The notes: generated by a model not told the origin, from the sequence alone. A stretch of 64,000 nucleotides of DNA from Fodinibius saliphilus (GCF_005869845.1 NZ_VAWF01000001.1:1736001-1800000); one strand, 5' to 3'; counted from the stretch's first letter, positions 1 to 9,249 are shown. Numbers and translations: made by a program.

Positions 1-615
1 AACATCCAGTACCAAGGCATCAATACCTTCAGCAAGCTTTTTACTCATGATGCTACTGGCAATGAGAGGTATCGATTCTACCGTCGCCGTCACATCTCGT
101 AGCGCATAGAGACGCTTATCGGCAGGAGCAATATCCTCGGTCTGCCCAGCCATTACCATTTTACATTTAGATAAAATCTCCCGATACCGATCCAGAGTAA
201 TATCAACGGTAAAACCTGGAATTGACTCCATCTTATCCAACGTGCCCCCGGTGTGCCCCAATCCCCGACCGGAAATCATCGGAACCGGCACATCGTAACT
301 AGCTACGATAGGTGCCAATATCAGCGATAGTTTATCTCCCACCCCGCCTGTAGAATGCTTATCTACTTTTTTACCGGGAATATCACTAAGATCAACTACT
401 TTTCCTGAATGTAACATGGCATAGGTAAGGGCCGAAGCTTCATCACTGTTAAGCGTATTGAAATAGGCAGCCATCAAAAAAGCACTCATCTGGTAGTCCG
501 GCAACTCATCAGCAGTATACTGATCTATCAAAAATGTTATCTCTTCTTTTGTTAATGCCTTACCATCTCGCTTTTTACGGATTATTGATACTGCGTTGTA
601 CGATTTAGAAGCCAT
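1..615 (-). CDS. deoA: Thymidine / pyrimidine-nucleoside phosphorylase, N-terminal part
   Basis: The gene runs off the left edge, so only the first 205 codons are present, starting at an ATG at 615. The family splits thymidine or other pyrimidine nucleosides with phosphate into base and (deoxy)ribose 1-phosphate in cytosolic pyrimidine salvage. The N-terminal helical domain is followed by the phosphate-binding stretch [10 protein letters not shown] (residues 86-95) and the family signature [16 protein letters not shown] (115-130). Both are intact, so the enzyme should be active. It is divergent from pdxB across a 67-base gap. Whether it is strictly a thymidine phosphorylase or the broader pyrimidine type cannot be decided from this fragment. 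Confidence 0.93.
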   Translation of the reverse strand, partial: MASKSYNAVSIIRKKRDGKALTKEEITFLIDQYTADELPDYQMSAFLMAAYFNTLNSDEASALTYAMLHSGKVVDLSDIPGKKVDKHSTGGVGDKLSLILAPIVASYDVPVPMISGRGLGHTGGTLDKMESIPGFTVDITLDRYREILSKCKMVMAGQTEDIAPADKRLYALRDVTATVESIPLIASSIMSKKLAEGIDALVLDV

Positions 616-655
616 AAACTACTGTTATTGGATTAATTTTTGAGTTGTAATAATG

Positions 656-663
656 TATATTTG
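656..663 (+). promoter_or_regulatory. Candidate -7 promoter box for pdxB
   Basis: The octamer TATATTTG fits the Bacteroidota -7 consensus TAnnTTTG exactly and lies 20 bases before the annotated pdxB start. A convincing -33 TTG at the usual 19-20 base spacing is not seen; the bases there are TTA. This is inferred by consensus matching only. Confidence 0.3.
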
Positions 664-682
664 ATCAAAACTTGATATCTAA

Positions 683-1828
683 ATGTCTCTGATGCTCAAC
701 ATTTTAGCTGATCAGCACCTGTATAATATACAGTCTTATTTGCCCGAAAACATTAACCTGCAACTTTTTGATCCAGTCCATGGATTCCCCCCGGAAATAT
801 CAACAGCCCACGGCTTACTAGTCCGTACTGTAATCCCTGTTAATAAAGAAACACTGCCTGATATTCCGAATCAGCTATCATTTGTTGGCAGCGGCTCGGC
901 CGGTACCGATCATGTTGATATTCCCTACCTCAACAAACACGACGTTACTTTTGCCAATGCTGAAGGGTGTAATGCACGTTCCGTAGCGGAATATGTGGGC
1001 ACAGCTCTCCTCTTATGGGCAGAGAATCGTCAAAAGGATCTAACTACATTAACGGTCGGTGTTATTGGGGTTGGAAATGTAGGGAGCGAAGTGATACAAC
1101 TATTAGAAAGGCTGGGGATTACTACAATAGGCTACGATCCCCCCAGAGAGCTAAGAGACGATGACTACATTTCTGCAACGTTAGATGAAGTATTAGCATC
1201 TGATATCCTCACTTTTCATACACCATTAACCCAAAAAGGGACTTATCCAACCTATCACTGGTTAGATTTTGAAAAACTTTCTCAGCATACCTTTGAGATT
1301 ATTATAAATAGTGCCCGTGGAGGCATTATTGATGAAAAAGCAATGTTAGATAGTAAGACCGAAAACCAGGTTGGAGATATTATTATTGATGTTTGGGAAG
1401 ATGAACCTAATTTCAGTCTTGAAACTGCGAAACAGGCTTTTCTCAAAACGCCCCACATCGCGGGTTACTCTGTGCAGGCCAAAAGCAATGCCTCTAAGTT
1501 TGTTGTTGATGACTTACTTGCTCACTTTAACCTAGAAGCCCCAAAACAGCAAAATCAACAAAGTAGCCACACTCTTAATCAAAAGATTACCAACTTTGAT
1601 ACTATTGGTGAGTTACTAAAAAAACTCCATCCGATAAAAAAATATGAGAAGAATTTGGAAAAAATCATCCAAAAAGCTCCCAATCAAAGAGGAATAAAAT
1701 TTAATGAGCTAAGAGCTGAATTTCCTTTGCGCGAAGAGTTCTCAAACACTTATTTACCAGCGGCTTACTTTGATCGCTTTCCCCAATTGGATGCTTTGGG
1801 ATTTTCTTTACTGCGAGATGCCAAATAA
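683..1828 (+). CDS. pdxB: Erythronate-4-phosphate dehydrogenase
   Basis: This cytosolic enzyme oxidises 4-phosphoerythronate in the DXP-dependent route to pyridoxal 5'-phosphate. The 381 residues match the usual length of about 380. Features seen are the substrate-side motif AEGCNARSV (93-101), a Rossmann GxGxxG (GVGNVG, 129-134), and the D-hydroxyacid dehydrogenase catalytic set Arg212 (SARGG), Glu241 (WEDEP) and His258 (PHIAGYS). The extra C-terminal region typical of PdxB dimerisation is also present, which separates it from SerA or lactate dehydrogenases. A second in-frame ATG three codons downstream (692) is an equally good start. The 3' end overlaps the convergent tatD gene by 21 bases. 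Confidence 0.9.
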   Translation: MSLMLNILADQHLYNIQSYLPENINLQLFDPVHGFPPEISTAHGLLVRTVIPVNKETLPDIPNQLSFVGSGSAGTDHVDIPYLNKHDVTFANAEGCNARSVAEYVGTALLLWAENRQKDLTTLTVGVIGVGNVGSEVIQLLERLGITTIGYDPPRELRDDDYISATLDEVLASDILTFHTPLTQKGTYPTYHWLDFEKLSQHTFEIIINSARGGIIDEKAMLDSKTENQVGDIIIDVWEDEPNFSLETAKQAFLKTPHIAGYSVQAKSNASKFVVDDLLAHFNLEAPKQQNQQSSHTLNQKITNFDTIGELLKKLHPIKKYEKNLEKIIQKAPNQRGIKFNELRAEFPLREEFSNTYLPAAYFDRFPQLDALGFSLLRDAK

Positions 1829-2572
1829 GTTTAATGCATTACTGTCAGTCACTTGCAAAACATCATCCAGCGAACAGTCCTTTATCTTGGACAAATGCTG
1901 AGCTGTATATTTTACAAAAGCAGGTTCATTGCGTTTTCCTCTTTTGGGAGCAGGTGCTAAGTAAGGGGCGTCGGTTTCGAGTATCATCTGTTCCAGCGGA
2001 AGCCGACCCACTACCTTATCAACACCGGCATTTTTAAAAGTAAAAATACCGCCTATACCAAGCTTAAGCCCAAGGTCTATTGCTCTTTTACCTTCATCTT
2101 CTGATCCGGTAAATGAGTGCCATACCCCTCTAAGGTTTCCATCCTGTTCATCTGCTACAACATCCAGTAAATCTTTTGTGCTATCGCGATTATGCAAAAC
2201 AATTGGCTTAGCCAGCTGTTTTGCTACCTTACAATGAATACGAAGACTTTGCTCTTGTTCAGATTTGTATTCAGCACTCCAATAATAATCCAGGCCGGTC
2301 TCTCCAACACCTATAATCTCATCATTGCTACAATACTTAAATAGCTCTTCTTCAGTAGTACGAGTCCCTCCATTAATATCGGTAGGGTGTATGCCTGCCA
2401 TTTTATGAAACCTAATATGAGGATGAACGATTTCATCCATTTTAGGAACCGACTCAAAATTTATGGCGGGCATAAAGATATGGTCTATCCCGACCTTACT
2501 TGCCCGGTTGAGCACTTCTTCGATATCATCATTAAACTGATCGGCATAAATATGGCAATGGGTATCAATCAC
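1808..2572 (-). CDS. tatD: TatD family metal-dependent hydrolase
   Basis: TatD proteins are TIM-barrel metal-dependent 3'-5' exonucleases or deoxyribonucleases, implicated in DNA repair and oxidative damage. The 254-residue protein carries the family's metal ligands: His5 and His7 (THCH), Glu91 (GVGETGLD), His127 (LHNRDS), His152 (HSFTGS) and Asp201 (ETDAPYL). It starts at GTG, because the protein must begin immediately before the DTHCH strand. An AGAGGTGA Shine-Dalgarno-like stretch lies in the last codons of the upstream sugar-kinase-like gene, five bases away, so the two are probably cotranscribed. Physiological substrates of this family are generally uncertain. Confidence 0.88.
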   Translation of the reverse strand: MIDTHCHIYADQFNDDIEEVLNRASKVGIDHIFMPAINFESVPKMDEIVHPHIRFHKMAGIHPTDINGGTRTTEEELFKYCSNDEIIGVGETGLDYYWSAEYKSEQEQSLRIHCKVAKQLAKPIVLHNRDSTKDLLDVVADEQDGNLRGVWHSFTGSEDEGKRAIDLGLKLGIGGIFTFKNAGVDKVVGRLPLEQMILETDAPYLAPAPKRGKRNEPAFVKYTAQHLSKIKDCSLDDVLQVTDSNALNLFGISQ

Positions 2573-2577
2573 AATAC

Positions 2578-3423
2578 TTAATTCACCTCTGCAGAGTGAT
2601 ACTTAACAAGACGTTTCATTGGATTCTTAACAAAAAGACCTGCCTCCAAATCATATTTTGCTAAAATCTCTTTAATTAAATCTTGGTAGGCATGAGCTAC
2701 CGACCCAATAAAACGAACCTCATGATCTGTTGCATTGGAATATTTTAGCACAATACGGCTGATAAAGTTGTCGAACCCCTCATACAACATCTCTCTTATA
2801 AAGGGATGATCCGGATGATCTCCCAGGAAAGCCCCATACGAAGCAATAAATCGGCTTTTTTGCGAACCATCATAGAGCCCTTTTGTTATATGCTCTAAAG
2901 ACATATTATAGTTCGCTTCCAGATCTTCTTTAAGATCTTCAGGTACTTCAAATCTAAAATATTTGTTTATCAGTTTCTTCCCAAAATAACCGGCACTCCC
3001 TTCATCCCCCAAAATAAATGCCAGGGAATGGATATGCTCAACAATCTCTTCCCCATCATACAGACAAGAGTTTGAACCGGTACCGAGGATACAAGCAATA
3101 CCAGGCTCCCGTAAGAAACAAGCACGCGCCGCTCCCATCAAATCATGGTAAATATTGATATTTGCCTTATCAAAAACGCTCTCCAATGCTTGGCGCACAA
3201 TAGTTTCTTTTGCTTCACTATCGCAACCGGCTCCATAAAAGTGCACTTTTTCAATCTCTTCATCGAGCTCTGGAAATAAATCATGCTTTATCACATCAAC
3301 GATACTTTCTGTTGTATGATAATAGGGATTTAAGCCCTCAGTAAATATTGTTTCCTGCTGACCTCCATTACTTAAACTCCATTCCGTTTTCGTTGCACCA
3401 CTATCTGCTATTAAAAAAGCCAT
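2578..3423 (-). CDS. BadF/BadG-type ATPase, N-acetylglucosamine kinase-like
   Basis: A 281-residue ASKHA-fold protein with the BadF/BadG/BcrA/BcrD-type arrangement. The phosphate-1 loop is DSGATKTEW (7-15), and a second glycine-rich ATP loop, LGTGSNSCLYDGEE, lies near residues 115-128. Members of this length in Bacteroidota are usually annotated as N-acetylglucosamine kinase, which would phosphorylate GlcNAc during cell-wall or chitin sugar recycling in the cytosol. The kinase fold is clear from sequence; the substrate is inference. It starts at ATG 3423 and is followed five bases later by tatD. It is divergent from kynA. Confidence 0.75.
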   Translation of the reverse strand: MAFLIADSGATKTEWSLSNGGQQETIFTEGLNPYYHTTESIVDVIKHDLFPELDEEIEKVHFYGAGCDSEAKETIVRQALESVFDKANINIYHDLMGAARACFLREPGIACILGTGSNSCLYDGEEIVEHIHSLAFILGDEGSAGYFGKKLINKYFRFEVPEDLKEDLEANYNMSLEHITKGLYDGSQKSRFIASYGAFLGDHPDHPFIREMLYEGFDNFISRIVLKYSNATDHEVRFIGSVAHAYQDLIKEILAKYDLEAGLFVKNPMKRLVKYHSAEVN

Positions 3424-3563
3424 ATATCATTTTTCACTTAATAATTCCGCGCCAAATCTAAGCATTTTTGGCCACTTCCTGTAATTAAACAATTAAAATA
3501 GAGACTAACCTAAATTCTACCTATCATTTAACGGCTAAGTAACGTAATAAATACCACTCTGTG

Positions 3564-4346
3564 ATGAAACTTACCTATAGTAATTATTTAAAAATTGATG
3601 AACTTTTAGAACTTCAGAATATTCAATCAGAGCCAGAAGAGCATGATGAAATGCTGTTTATTATTATCCATCAAACCTATGAGCTCTGGTTTAAACAACT
3701 TTTACATGAGATGGACAAGCTCCGAGATGACCTGATAGAGGGGACCACCTGGGGAGCAGCTAAAACCATGAAACGTATTTTAACAATTTTAAAAACGATG
3801 GTGGGACAAGTTGACATCCTGGAAACGATGACACCCCTGGAGTTTGAAAGTTTTAGAGGATTTCTAGATGAAGCCAGCGGCTTTCAATCGGTACAGTTCC
3901 GCGAAGTTGAAATATTGTGCGGACATCGATCACCTCATGTCTTAAAAGTACATGAACACCAACCGCAATATGTAGATCGACTACAAGAGCGGATGGAAGA
4001 GCCAACACTTTGGGAGTGCTTCTGTATGTTTCTTCAACAGCAAGGATATGATGCCGAAATACCAGAAAGAAATAATGAACATGGACTTCTATATGACCCA
4101 TCGGACCATAACCAGGAAATACTTCTAGAGGTTATGAATATAGATCAAGAAGCAGCCATGCTCTGCGAGTTGTTTGTAGATTTTGATGAAGGAATGCAGG
4201 AATGGCGATATCGCCACGTAAAAATGGTAGAGCGCACTATTGGCAATAAAATTGGTACCGGCGGCTCCAGTGGCGTTGAGTATCTCCGTAAAACATTACA
4301 CAACCGTATTTTCCCGGACCTCTGGGAAATCCGATCAGAGATTTAA
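3564..4346 (+). CDS. kynA: Tryptophan 2,3-dioxygenase
   Basis: A haem enzyme opening the indole ring of L-tryptophan to N-formylkynurenine, the first step of the kynurenine pathway. The 260-residue protein has the active-site His36 (IIIHQTYELWFKQ), the carboxylate-binding Arg98 in ESFRGFLDEASGFQS, the proximal haem ligand His218 (RYRHVKMVER) and the substrate loop GTGGSSG (231-237). It is slightly shorter at the N terminus than well-studied bacterial homologues. The ATG at 3564 is preferred over the overlapping GTG three bases upstream. Seven bases separate it from the following kynureninase-like gene, so the pair should be an operon for tryptophan breakdown. Confidence 0.93.
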   Translation: MKLTYSNYLKIDELLELQNIQSEPEEHDEMLFIIIHQTYELWFKQLLHEMDKLRDDLIEGTTWGAAKTMKRILTILKTMVGQVDILETMTPLEFESFRGFLDEASGFQSVQFREVEILCGHRSPHVLKVHEHQPQYVDRLQERMEEPTLWECFCMFLQQQGYDAEIPERNNEHGLLYDPSDHNQEILLEVMNIDQEAAMLCELFVDFDEGMQEWRYRHVKMVERTIGNKIGTGGSSGVEYLRKTLHNRIFPDLWEIRSEI

Positions 4347-4353
4347 ACTCACT

Positions 4354-5538
4354 ATGGATACTATCGATCAGCTTGCAACTAAACTTACACCATATTACTT
4401 ACATTTCAACGTAGAGAATCGACTTCTTTTTACCGGACACTCGCACCAGGCCTGGCCCGACATAGCACTTGAAGGGCTAAAAGAGTCTTTTACAACAGCG
4501 GCATCCCAGGTAGATAATAAATGGGATCCTGCTTTTGAAAAAGCAGAGATTCTCCGCAACTATTTGCGTAAATATTATGATGATCCTGATGGGTTATATA
4601 GCCTGGCCGAGAATACACACCTGTTGCTAGTTGCATGGTTATCCAGTTTCGATTTAAAAAATAAACCGAAAGTTATCACCACAACCGGTGAGTTCCACTC
4701 CATGTTTCGGCAGTTGCACCGTCTCAAAGAAGAAGGCTTGGAGGTAATTAAGGTAGACCCTTATGAGGATATCGTCTCTCATATTATAGAACAGATTGAT
4801 GATCAAGTATCTGCTATAATGTTATCACGTGTCTATTTTAAAAGTGGACTGGTAAACCAGCACATTTCTGAAATTGCAGCTCTTGCTCGCTCTAAGGGGA
4901 TCCCCCTACTTATTGACGATTACCACGGTACTAATGTAATACCTCTGTCAATAACAGAAGAAAACTTAGAAGATTGTTATCTGCTTATTGGTGGATATAA
5001 ATACCTGCAATGGGGCGAAGGCAACTGCTTTCTTCGATTCCCGAAAGGCTGTGAACTGCGACCTGCAATAACAGGTTGGTTTGCTTCTTTTAGCACGCTG
5101 GATGAACCTCGAAATGATGAACCCGTCCATTATGATGATGGGAACCAACGGTTTGCATCTGGCACCTATGATCCTGCTTCACAGTTCAGGGCAGCCAAAG
5201 TAGTAGAATTCTTTGAAAAGCAAGGATTAACAGCAGACCTACTTCGACAACAATATCAGAGACAGGTTGGATTGTTACGAACCCTATTCCTCGAACAGGA
5301 TTTTGATCCTGAGATCATTACGCTCTACCATAACCGCCCCCTCAAAGAGAATGGCGGCTTTCTTGCACTACGCTCTCCATATGCCCGTACCATACGGGCT
5401 AAACTGATGGAACAAGATGTCTTTACTGATGCACGAGGTGACATCATACGCTTTGGTGCTGCTCCATATATAACTTCAGAACAAATTAACCAAGCAATAG
5501 GCAAACTAGCCGATGTTGTTGGCAAGCTAAATCCCTGA
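4354..5538 (+). CDS. Kynureninase-like class V PLP enzyme
   Basis: A 394-residue fold-type I PLP enzyme starting at ATG 4354, seven bases after kynA. It shows the phosphate-loop region near residues 83-90, the cofactor Asp and partner in DDYHG (188-192) and the Schiff-base lysine Lys216 in GGYKYL. Position after tryptophan dioxygenase strongly suggests kynureninase, which converts kynurenine to anthranilate and alanine. After the lysine, classical kynureninases carry a glycine/proline-rich NGGPG-like loop, whereas this protein has QWGEGN, so it is a divergent member. No formamidase gene (kynB) is in view, so N-formylkynurenine hydrolysis must be encoded elsewhere. The family is sure and the substrate is probable. 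Confidence 0.72.
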   Translation: MDTIDQLATKLTPYYLHFNVENRLLFTGHSHQAWPDIALEGLKESFTTAASQVDNKWDPAFEKAEILRNYLRKYYDDPDGLYSLAENTHLLLVAWLSSFDLKNKPKVITTTGEFHSMFRQLHRLKEEGLEVIKVDPYEDIVSHIIEQIDDQVSAIMLSRVYFKSGLVNQHISEIAALARSKGIPLLIDDYHGTNVIPLSITEENLEDCYLLIGGYKYLQWGEGNCFLRFPKGCELRPAITGWFASFSTLDEPRNDEPVHYDDGNQRFASGTYDPASQFRAAKVVEFFEKQGLTADLLRQQYQRQVGLLRTLFLEQDFDPEIITLYHNRPLKENGGFLALRSPYARTIRAKLMEQDVFTDARGDIIRFGAAPYITSEQINQAIGKLADVVGKLNP

Positions 5539-5613
5539 TTTCGTAAGGAATATCTATATTGGCGGTCTAACTAATATAGCCTGCGAATAACAAAAATATA
5601 TTAGTCTCTTGTC

Positions 5614-5629
5614 ACAGGAAATTTCCTGT
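5614..5629. promoter_or_regulatory. Perfect 16-bp palindrome upstream of recA
   Basis: ACAGGAAATTTCCTGT is a perfect 16-base palindrome without a spacer, 117 bases before the recA start codon. No T-run follows it, which argues against a terminator for the upstream gene. It has the size and symmetry of a dimeric repressor site. A function as an SOS operator is inference. Confidence 0.4.
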
Positions 5630-5671
5630 TCTGCAAATAGCAACAAAACAATAACAGTTTTTGGGAATTGG

Positions 5672-5691
5672 ACTGACACTATGTTGTCAGT
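5672..5691. promoter_or_regulatory. recA: Inverted repeat overlapping a possible recA promoter
   Basis: ACTGACA and TGTCAGT are perfect 7-base arms around a 6-base spacer, 55 bases upstream of the recA ATG. The centre is exactly 60 bases from the centre of the palindrome at 5614-5629. A possible -35-like TTTTTG (5658-5663) and a TATGTTG element (5680-5686) flank or overlap it, as expected for a site where a LexA-type repressor would block transcription. The regulator is not in this window. Confidence 0.4.
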
Positions 5692-5745
5692 TTTATTTAA
5701 TATATTATCGGGTGAAAACTCTACAATCTAATTACTTACGAATTT

Positions 5746-6810
5746 ATGTCTGACAACCAAGATCGTGAAAAGGCACTAGAAATGGCCATCGGCCAAATTG
5801 AAAAACAGCATGGGAAAGGAACAATTATGCGTCTCGGTGATGAGGCGACCTCTGATGTCCCCAGTATTTCTACCGGTTCTATCATGGTAGATTATGCCCT
5901 TGGCGTTGGCGGAATTCCCCGCGGTCGTGTAACCGAAATCTATGGCCCCGAAGCCAGTGGTAAAACAACACTGGCTCTACATGTAATTGCTGAAGCACAA
6001 AAAGCCGGAGGCTATGCTGCTTTTGTTGATGCGGAGCATGCCTTTGATCCGCGTTATGCCAAGAACCTCGGTATTAATACCGATGAACTTCTCGTCTCTC
6101 AACCCGACAGTGGAGAACAAGCTCTAGAGATTACAGAAACCCTTATCAGATCTGCGGCACTGGATGTCATTGTTGTTGACTCTGTTGCTGCCTTGGTACC
6201 TCGAGCCGAGATAGAAGGCGAAATGGGAGATTCTCATATGGGGCTTCAAGCCCGATTGATGTCGCAAGCAATGCGTAAAATTACGGGGATCATCAATAAA
6301 ACGAGAACTGCAGTCATTTTTATTAATCAAATTCGCGAGAAGATTGGAGTTATGTTCGGTAATCCCGAAACAACTTCCGGTGGACGTGCCCTTAAATTCT
6401 ATTCCTCAGTACGGATGGACATCCGTCGCATAGGATCACTTAAACAGGGTAATGACGTAGTAGGTAACCGAACCAAGGTCAAAGTAGTTAAAAACAAGGT
6501 AGCCCCACCCTTTAAGCAGGTTGAATTTAATATCATGTATGGAAAAGGGATATCACGGATGGCAGAAATCCTGGATATGGCGGTAGAATTTGACATTATT
6601 GAGAAACGAGGCAGCTGGTACCGATATGGAGGAGAACCTATTGGCCAGGGTACGGATAATGCTATTGAGTTCTTGGAGTCTGATCCGGAACTTACCGAGA
6701 AAATTGAAAAACAAATTCGTGCCGAAATGAATCCTTCTGAAAACGAAGAGGCAGAAGATCAGACAGATTCAGACGAAAAATCAAAGGACGATTCCGACAG
6801 TGGCGATTAA
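5746..6810 (+). CDS. recA: Recombinase RecA
   Basis: RecA forms ATP-dependent filaments on single-stranded DNA, drives homologous recombination and stimulates LexA self-cleavage. The 354-residue sequence is textbook: Walker [10 protein letters not shown] (67-75), the Walker B segment [10 protein letters not shown], the L1/L2 DNA-binding loops ([12 protein letters not shown] and [18 protein letters not shown]), and an acidic Asp/Glu/Ser-rich C-terminal tail that normally restrains DNA binding. It starts at ATG after a 207-base leader containing inverted repeats. recX follows two bases after the stop, the usual recA-recX operon. Confidence 0.99.
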   Translation: MSDNQDREKALEMAIGQIEKQHGKGTIMRLGDEATSDVPSISTGSIMVDYALGVGGIPRGRVTEIYGPEASGKTTLALHVIAEAQKAGGYAAFVDAEHAFDPRYAKNLGINTDELLVSQPDSGEQALEITETLIRSAALDVIVVDSVAALVPRAEIEGEMGDSHMGLQARLMSQAMRKITGIINKTRTAVIFINQIREKIGVMFGNPETTSGGRALKFYSSVRMDIRRIGSLKQGNDVVGNRTKVKVVKNKVAPPFKQVEFNIMYGKGISRMAEILDMAVEFDIIEKRGSWYRYGGEPIGQGTDNAIEFLESDPELTEKIEKQIRAEMNPSENEEAEDQTDSDEKSKDDSDSGD

Positions 6811-6812
6811 TC

Positions 6813-7481
6813 ATGAGTAAGGAAACAGAACATCACCTACCGGGTGATATAAGTTCTATTAGCGTTCAAAAGAAAAATAAAGCACGCTATTCCATTTTTG
6901 TTGATGAGGAGTTTTTGCTGGGTGTTTCCGAGCAGACGCTCCTCAAATTTAACCTAAAAAAGGGAATGGAAATAACGCCCTCGTTATTTCGCAAGCTCCA
7001 GCGCGAAGAAGGGCGCTTTGCCATAAAAGCATATATGCTAAAACTACTGGGGCGTAGAGAACATGCTCGTAAGGAACTGTTTACCAAAGCTATAAAGAAA
7101 GATTACTCTAAAGACGTAATCAATAGTGTGCTCGATGAGCTTCAGGAAAAAGGTTTTCTAGATAACGTACGATTTGCAAAAAAATTTGCAGCAGATAAAA
7201 GCAACCTCAGTAAATGGGGGCCAAATAAGATTAAATCTCACTTATTCAAAAAGGGAATTTCTAATACTGTAGCTGAACGATGTATCGAGCAGGCTATTGA
7301 AGGTCAGGATGTTAAACAGACTTTTTTAGATTTGGTATTAAAACGTAAAAAACGCTTTTTGAGAGAAGAGGATCCCTATAAAAGAAAAAAGAAGGTGGTC
7401 GATCACTTGGCAAGGAAAGGGTATCGATCTACGGATATTTTCAAGCATATTGACGCGCTAATGAAGGCGATTGCACAATGA
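6813..7481 (+). CDS. recX: RecA regulatory protein RecX
   Basis: RecX caps or destabilises RecA filaments and limits recombination. The 222-residue protein is basic, lysine-rich and built of short three-helix repeats. The pattern AxxxLxRRExxxKEL recurs (for example LLGRREHARKELFTKA near residues 74-89), followed by VLDELQEKGFLDNVRFAKKFA, characteristic of the family. It has an N-terminal extension of about 60 residues, common in this clade. It lies two bases after recA, and its stop overlaps the ATG of the next gene by four bases, so translation is coupled in both directions. Confidence 0.88.
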   Translation: MSKETEHHLPGDISSISVQKKNKARYSIFVDEEFLLGVSEQTLLKFNLKKGMEITPSLFRKLQREEGRFAIKAYMLKLLGRREHARKELFTKAIKKDYSKDVINSVLDELQEKGFLDNVRFAKKFAADKSNLSKWGPNKIKSHLFKKGISNTVAERCIEQAIEGQDVKQTFLDLVLKRKKRFLREEDPYKRKKKVVDHLARKGYRSTDIFKHIDALMKAIAQ

Positions 7482-8557
7482 CAAATATAACCCTTGAACG
7501 TGTTGTTAAATCAGTATTAGCCCTAGCCGGTATCACGGTCGTATGGTTCCTGCTATATTATTTTGGCACATTGGTAGGATATGCTATTGTTGCTATGATA
7601 TTCAGCTATATGCTTGACCCTATTGTGAATCGCATGCAAGCTTCCGGAATAAACAGAACCTTCTCAATCACCCTGGTTCTAAGTGCACTTATTTTTATCT
7701 TAATCTGGATCTCTACCAATATTATACCCATTGTTGCAAACCAAATGGTAGAACTGGCAGGGCAACTAAACATTCAAAACATCCAGAGTATTACAAGACA
7801 AATAGAGGAACGTCTTACCCGAGAGTTCGCTTTTTTACCTCAAGGCTTTTTAAGCGATAACATGGCACAAGCACTCAAGGAATTACTGGATGTAGGGGAA
7901 TTACCCGCCGCGCTCAGTAATATTATTGGAATCTTCACTAACATATTTTCTGCAGCACTGATTATCCCCTTTGCAACCTTTTTCTTTCTCAAAGACGGTA
8001 CGAAACTCCGTCGTGACATCCTTCAAATAGTACCCAACAAATACTTTGAAACAACCTTAAGCCTAGTTGATAAAATTGAAACACGTCTTGGAATCTACTT
8101 TAGAAGTGTAATGCTACAAAGTATCATCGTCGCTTTCACTTCATGGGTAGGATTGACGATAGTAGGGCTCGATAATGCCTTATCTGTAGGTATTGCAGTG
8201 GGCCTTGCCAATACTATACCCTATTTTGGGCCCATCATCGGCTATATTCTATCAATTATTGTTTCTATCATCGAAGTTGGTAACTTTTCGCTGGTCTTGC
8301 CCTGTATTATCGCTATCCTGATGGTACAGGTGCTCGACAATGTAGTGTTGCAACCGTTCATCTTTTCACGCTCTGCTGATATGCATCCCGTCGCTATTTT
8401 ATTCATCATTATGATTGGAGCTCAGATGGGCGGTTTACTGGGAATGCTTGTTGCTATCCCAATAGCTACCATGATTAAAATTACGATTAACCAGATTCGT
8501 TGGAGCCTCAACAATTATTATGTTTTCCGGAGTAGCTCAGTCAGCGACTCCAGCTAA
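7478..8557 (+). CDS. AI-2E family transporter (PerM/YdiK-like permease)
   Basis: A 359-residue inner-membrane protein with about eight hydrophobic segments. Two or three lie at the N terminus (about 12-80), a soluble helical region spans about 85-150, and the rest cluster between about 155 and 345. The glycine/proline pattern of the UPF0118 family is visible in GLANTIPYFGPIIGYILS and the QPFIFSRSADMHPVAILF stretch. Family members have been linked to quorum-signal export or Na+/H+ exchange, so the substrate here is open. It overlaps recX by four bases (ATGA) and is probably the third cistron of the recA operon, which is a positional rather than functional link. Confidence 0.82.
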   Translation: MTNITLERVVKSVLALAGITVVWFLLYYFGTLVGYAIVAMIFSYMLDPIVNRMQASGINRTFSITLVLSALIFILIWISTNIIPIVANQMVELAGQLNIQNIQSITRQIEERLTREFAFLPQGFLSDNMAQALKELLDVGELPAALSNIIGIFTNIFSAALIIPFATFFFLKDGTKLRRDILQIVPNKYFETTLSLVDKIETRLGIYFRSVMLQSIIVAFTSWVGLTIVGLDNALSVGIAVGLANTIPYFGPIIGYILSIIVSIIEVGNFSLVLPCIIAILMVQVLDNVVLQPFIFSRSADMHPVAILFIIMIGAQMGGLLGMLVAIPIATMIKITINQIRWSLNNYYVFRSSSVSDSS

Positions 8558-8644
8558 AAAAGTTCTGAAATTCGAACTTAATCTGTATTCTTTTTTGCTT
8601 ATCTTTTCGGCAAACTTACTACAATTATTTTTATCTCTTTCACC

Positions 8645-9247
8645 TTGTTCAATATCGTTGTTTTTGCTTCTGGGTCGGGTACCAACTTTCAATCTATCAT
8701 TAATGCGATAGAAGCCGGGGAAATTGATGGACAGCTAGCCGGTCTTATTACCAACAAAACTGGGATCCAAGCCATAGAACGTGCTAAAAATCATCGTATC
8801 CCTCATATAATACTGGCTCCCTCCCAATTCACAGATCAGTCGACATATATTGAAAGCCTGTTAAAACAACTGGAACAATGGAATACCGACTTGATTGCAT
8901 TGGCGGGCTATATGATAAAAATTCCAACTGCCGTGATTGAACAATACCATGGCCGAATCATCAATATTCACCCTTCCCTGCTCCCTAAATACGGTGGAAA
9001 AGGGTTCTACGGGATGCGTGTTCATCAGGCTGTAATAGATAATGATGAGAATGAGTCAGGATGCACTGTTCATCTGGTTACGGAAGAGTATGATGATGGT
9101 CCAATACTTGGGCAGCGCAAAGTTCCTGTCAAAAGTTCTGACAATGCTGATGACTTGGCCAGCCGGGTTTTAAAAGAAGAGCATAAACTCTTTCCTGAAG
9201 TAATAGCTAAACTCACTAACGAATTAAACTCCAAATCCAATAATTAA
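8645..9247 (+). CDS. purN: Phosphoribosylglycinamide formyltransferase
   Basis: Transfers the formyl group of 10-formyl-tetrahydrofolate to GAR in step three of purine synthesis. The 200-residue protein shows the phosphate loop ASGSGTNFQ (8-16) and the catalytic triad Asn107 and His109 (INIHPSLLPKYGGKG) plus Asp151 (EEYDDGPIL). The only plausible start is TTG at 8645. Upstream to the in-frame stop at 8579-8581 there is no ATG or GTG, and the first beta strand begins at the second residue. It precedes purH by two bases, forming a small purine operon. Confidence 0.93.
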   Translation: MFNIVVFASGSGTNFQSIINAIEAGEIDGQLAGLITNKTGIQAIERAKNHRIPHIILAPSQFTDQSTYIESLLKQLEQWNTDLIALAGYMIKIPTAVIEQYHGRIINIHPSLLPKYGGKGFYGMRVHQAVIDNDENESGCTVHLVTEEYDDGPILGQRKVPVKSSDNADDLASRVLKEEHKLFPEVIAKLTNELNSKSNN

Positions 9248-9249
9248 CA

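Noticed and set aside
5554-5579. CTATATT/AATATAG hairpin after the kynureninase-like gene
   Set aside because: The stem is AT-only with a 12-base loop and no T-run, so it is not a credible terminator; listed only as a weak dyad.
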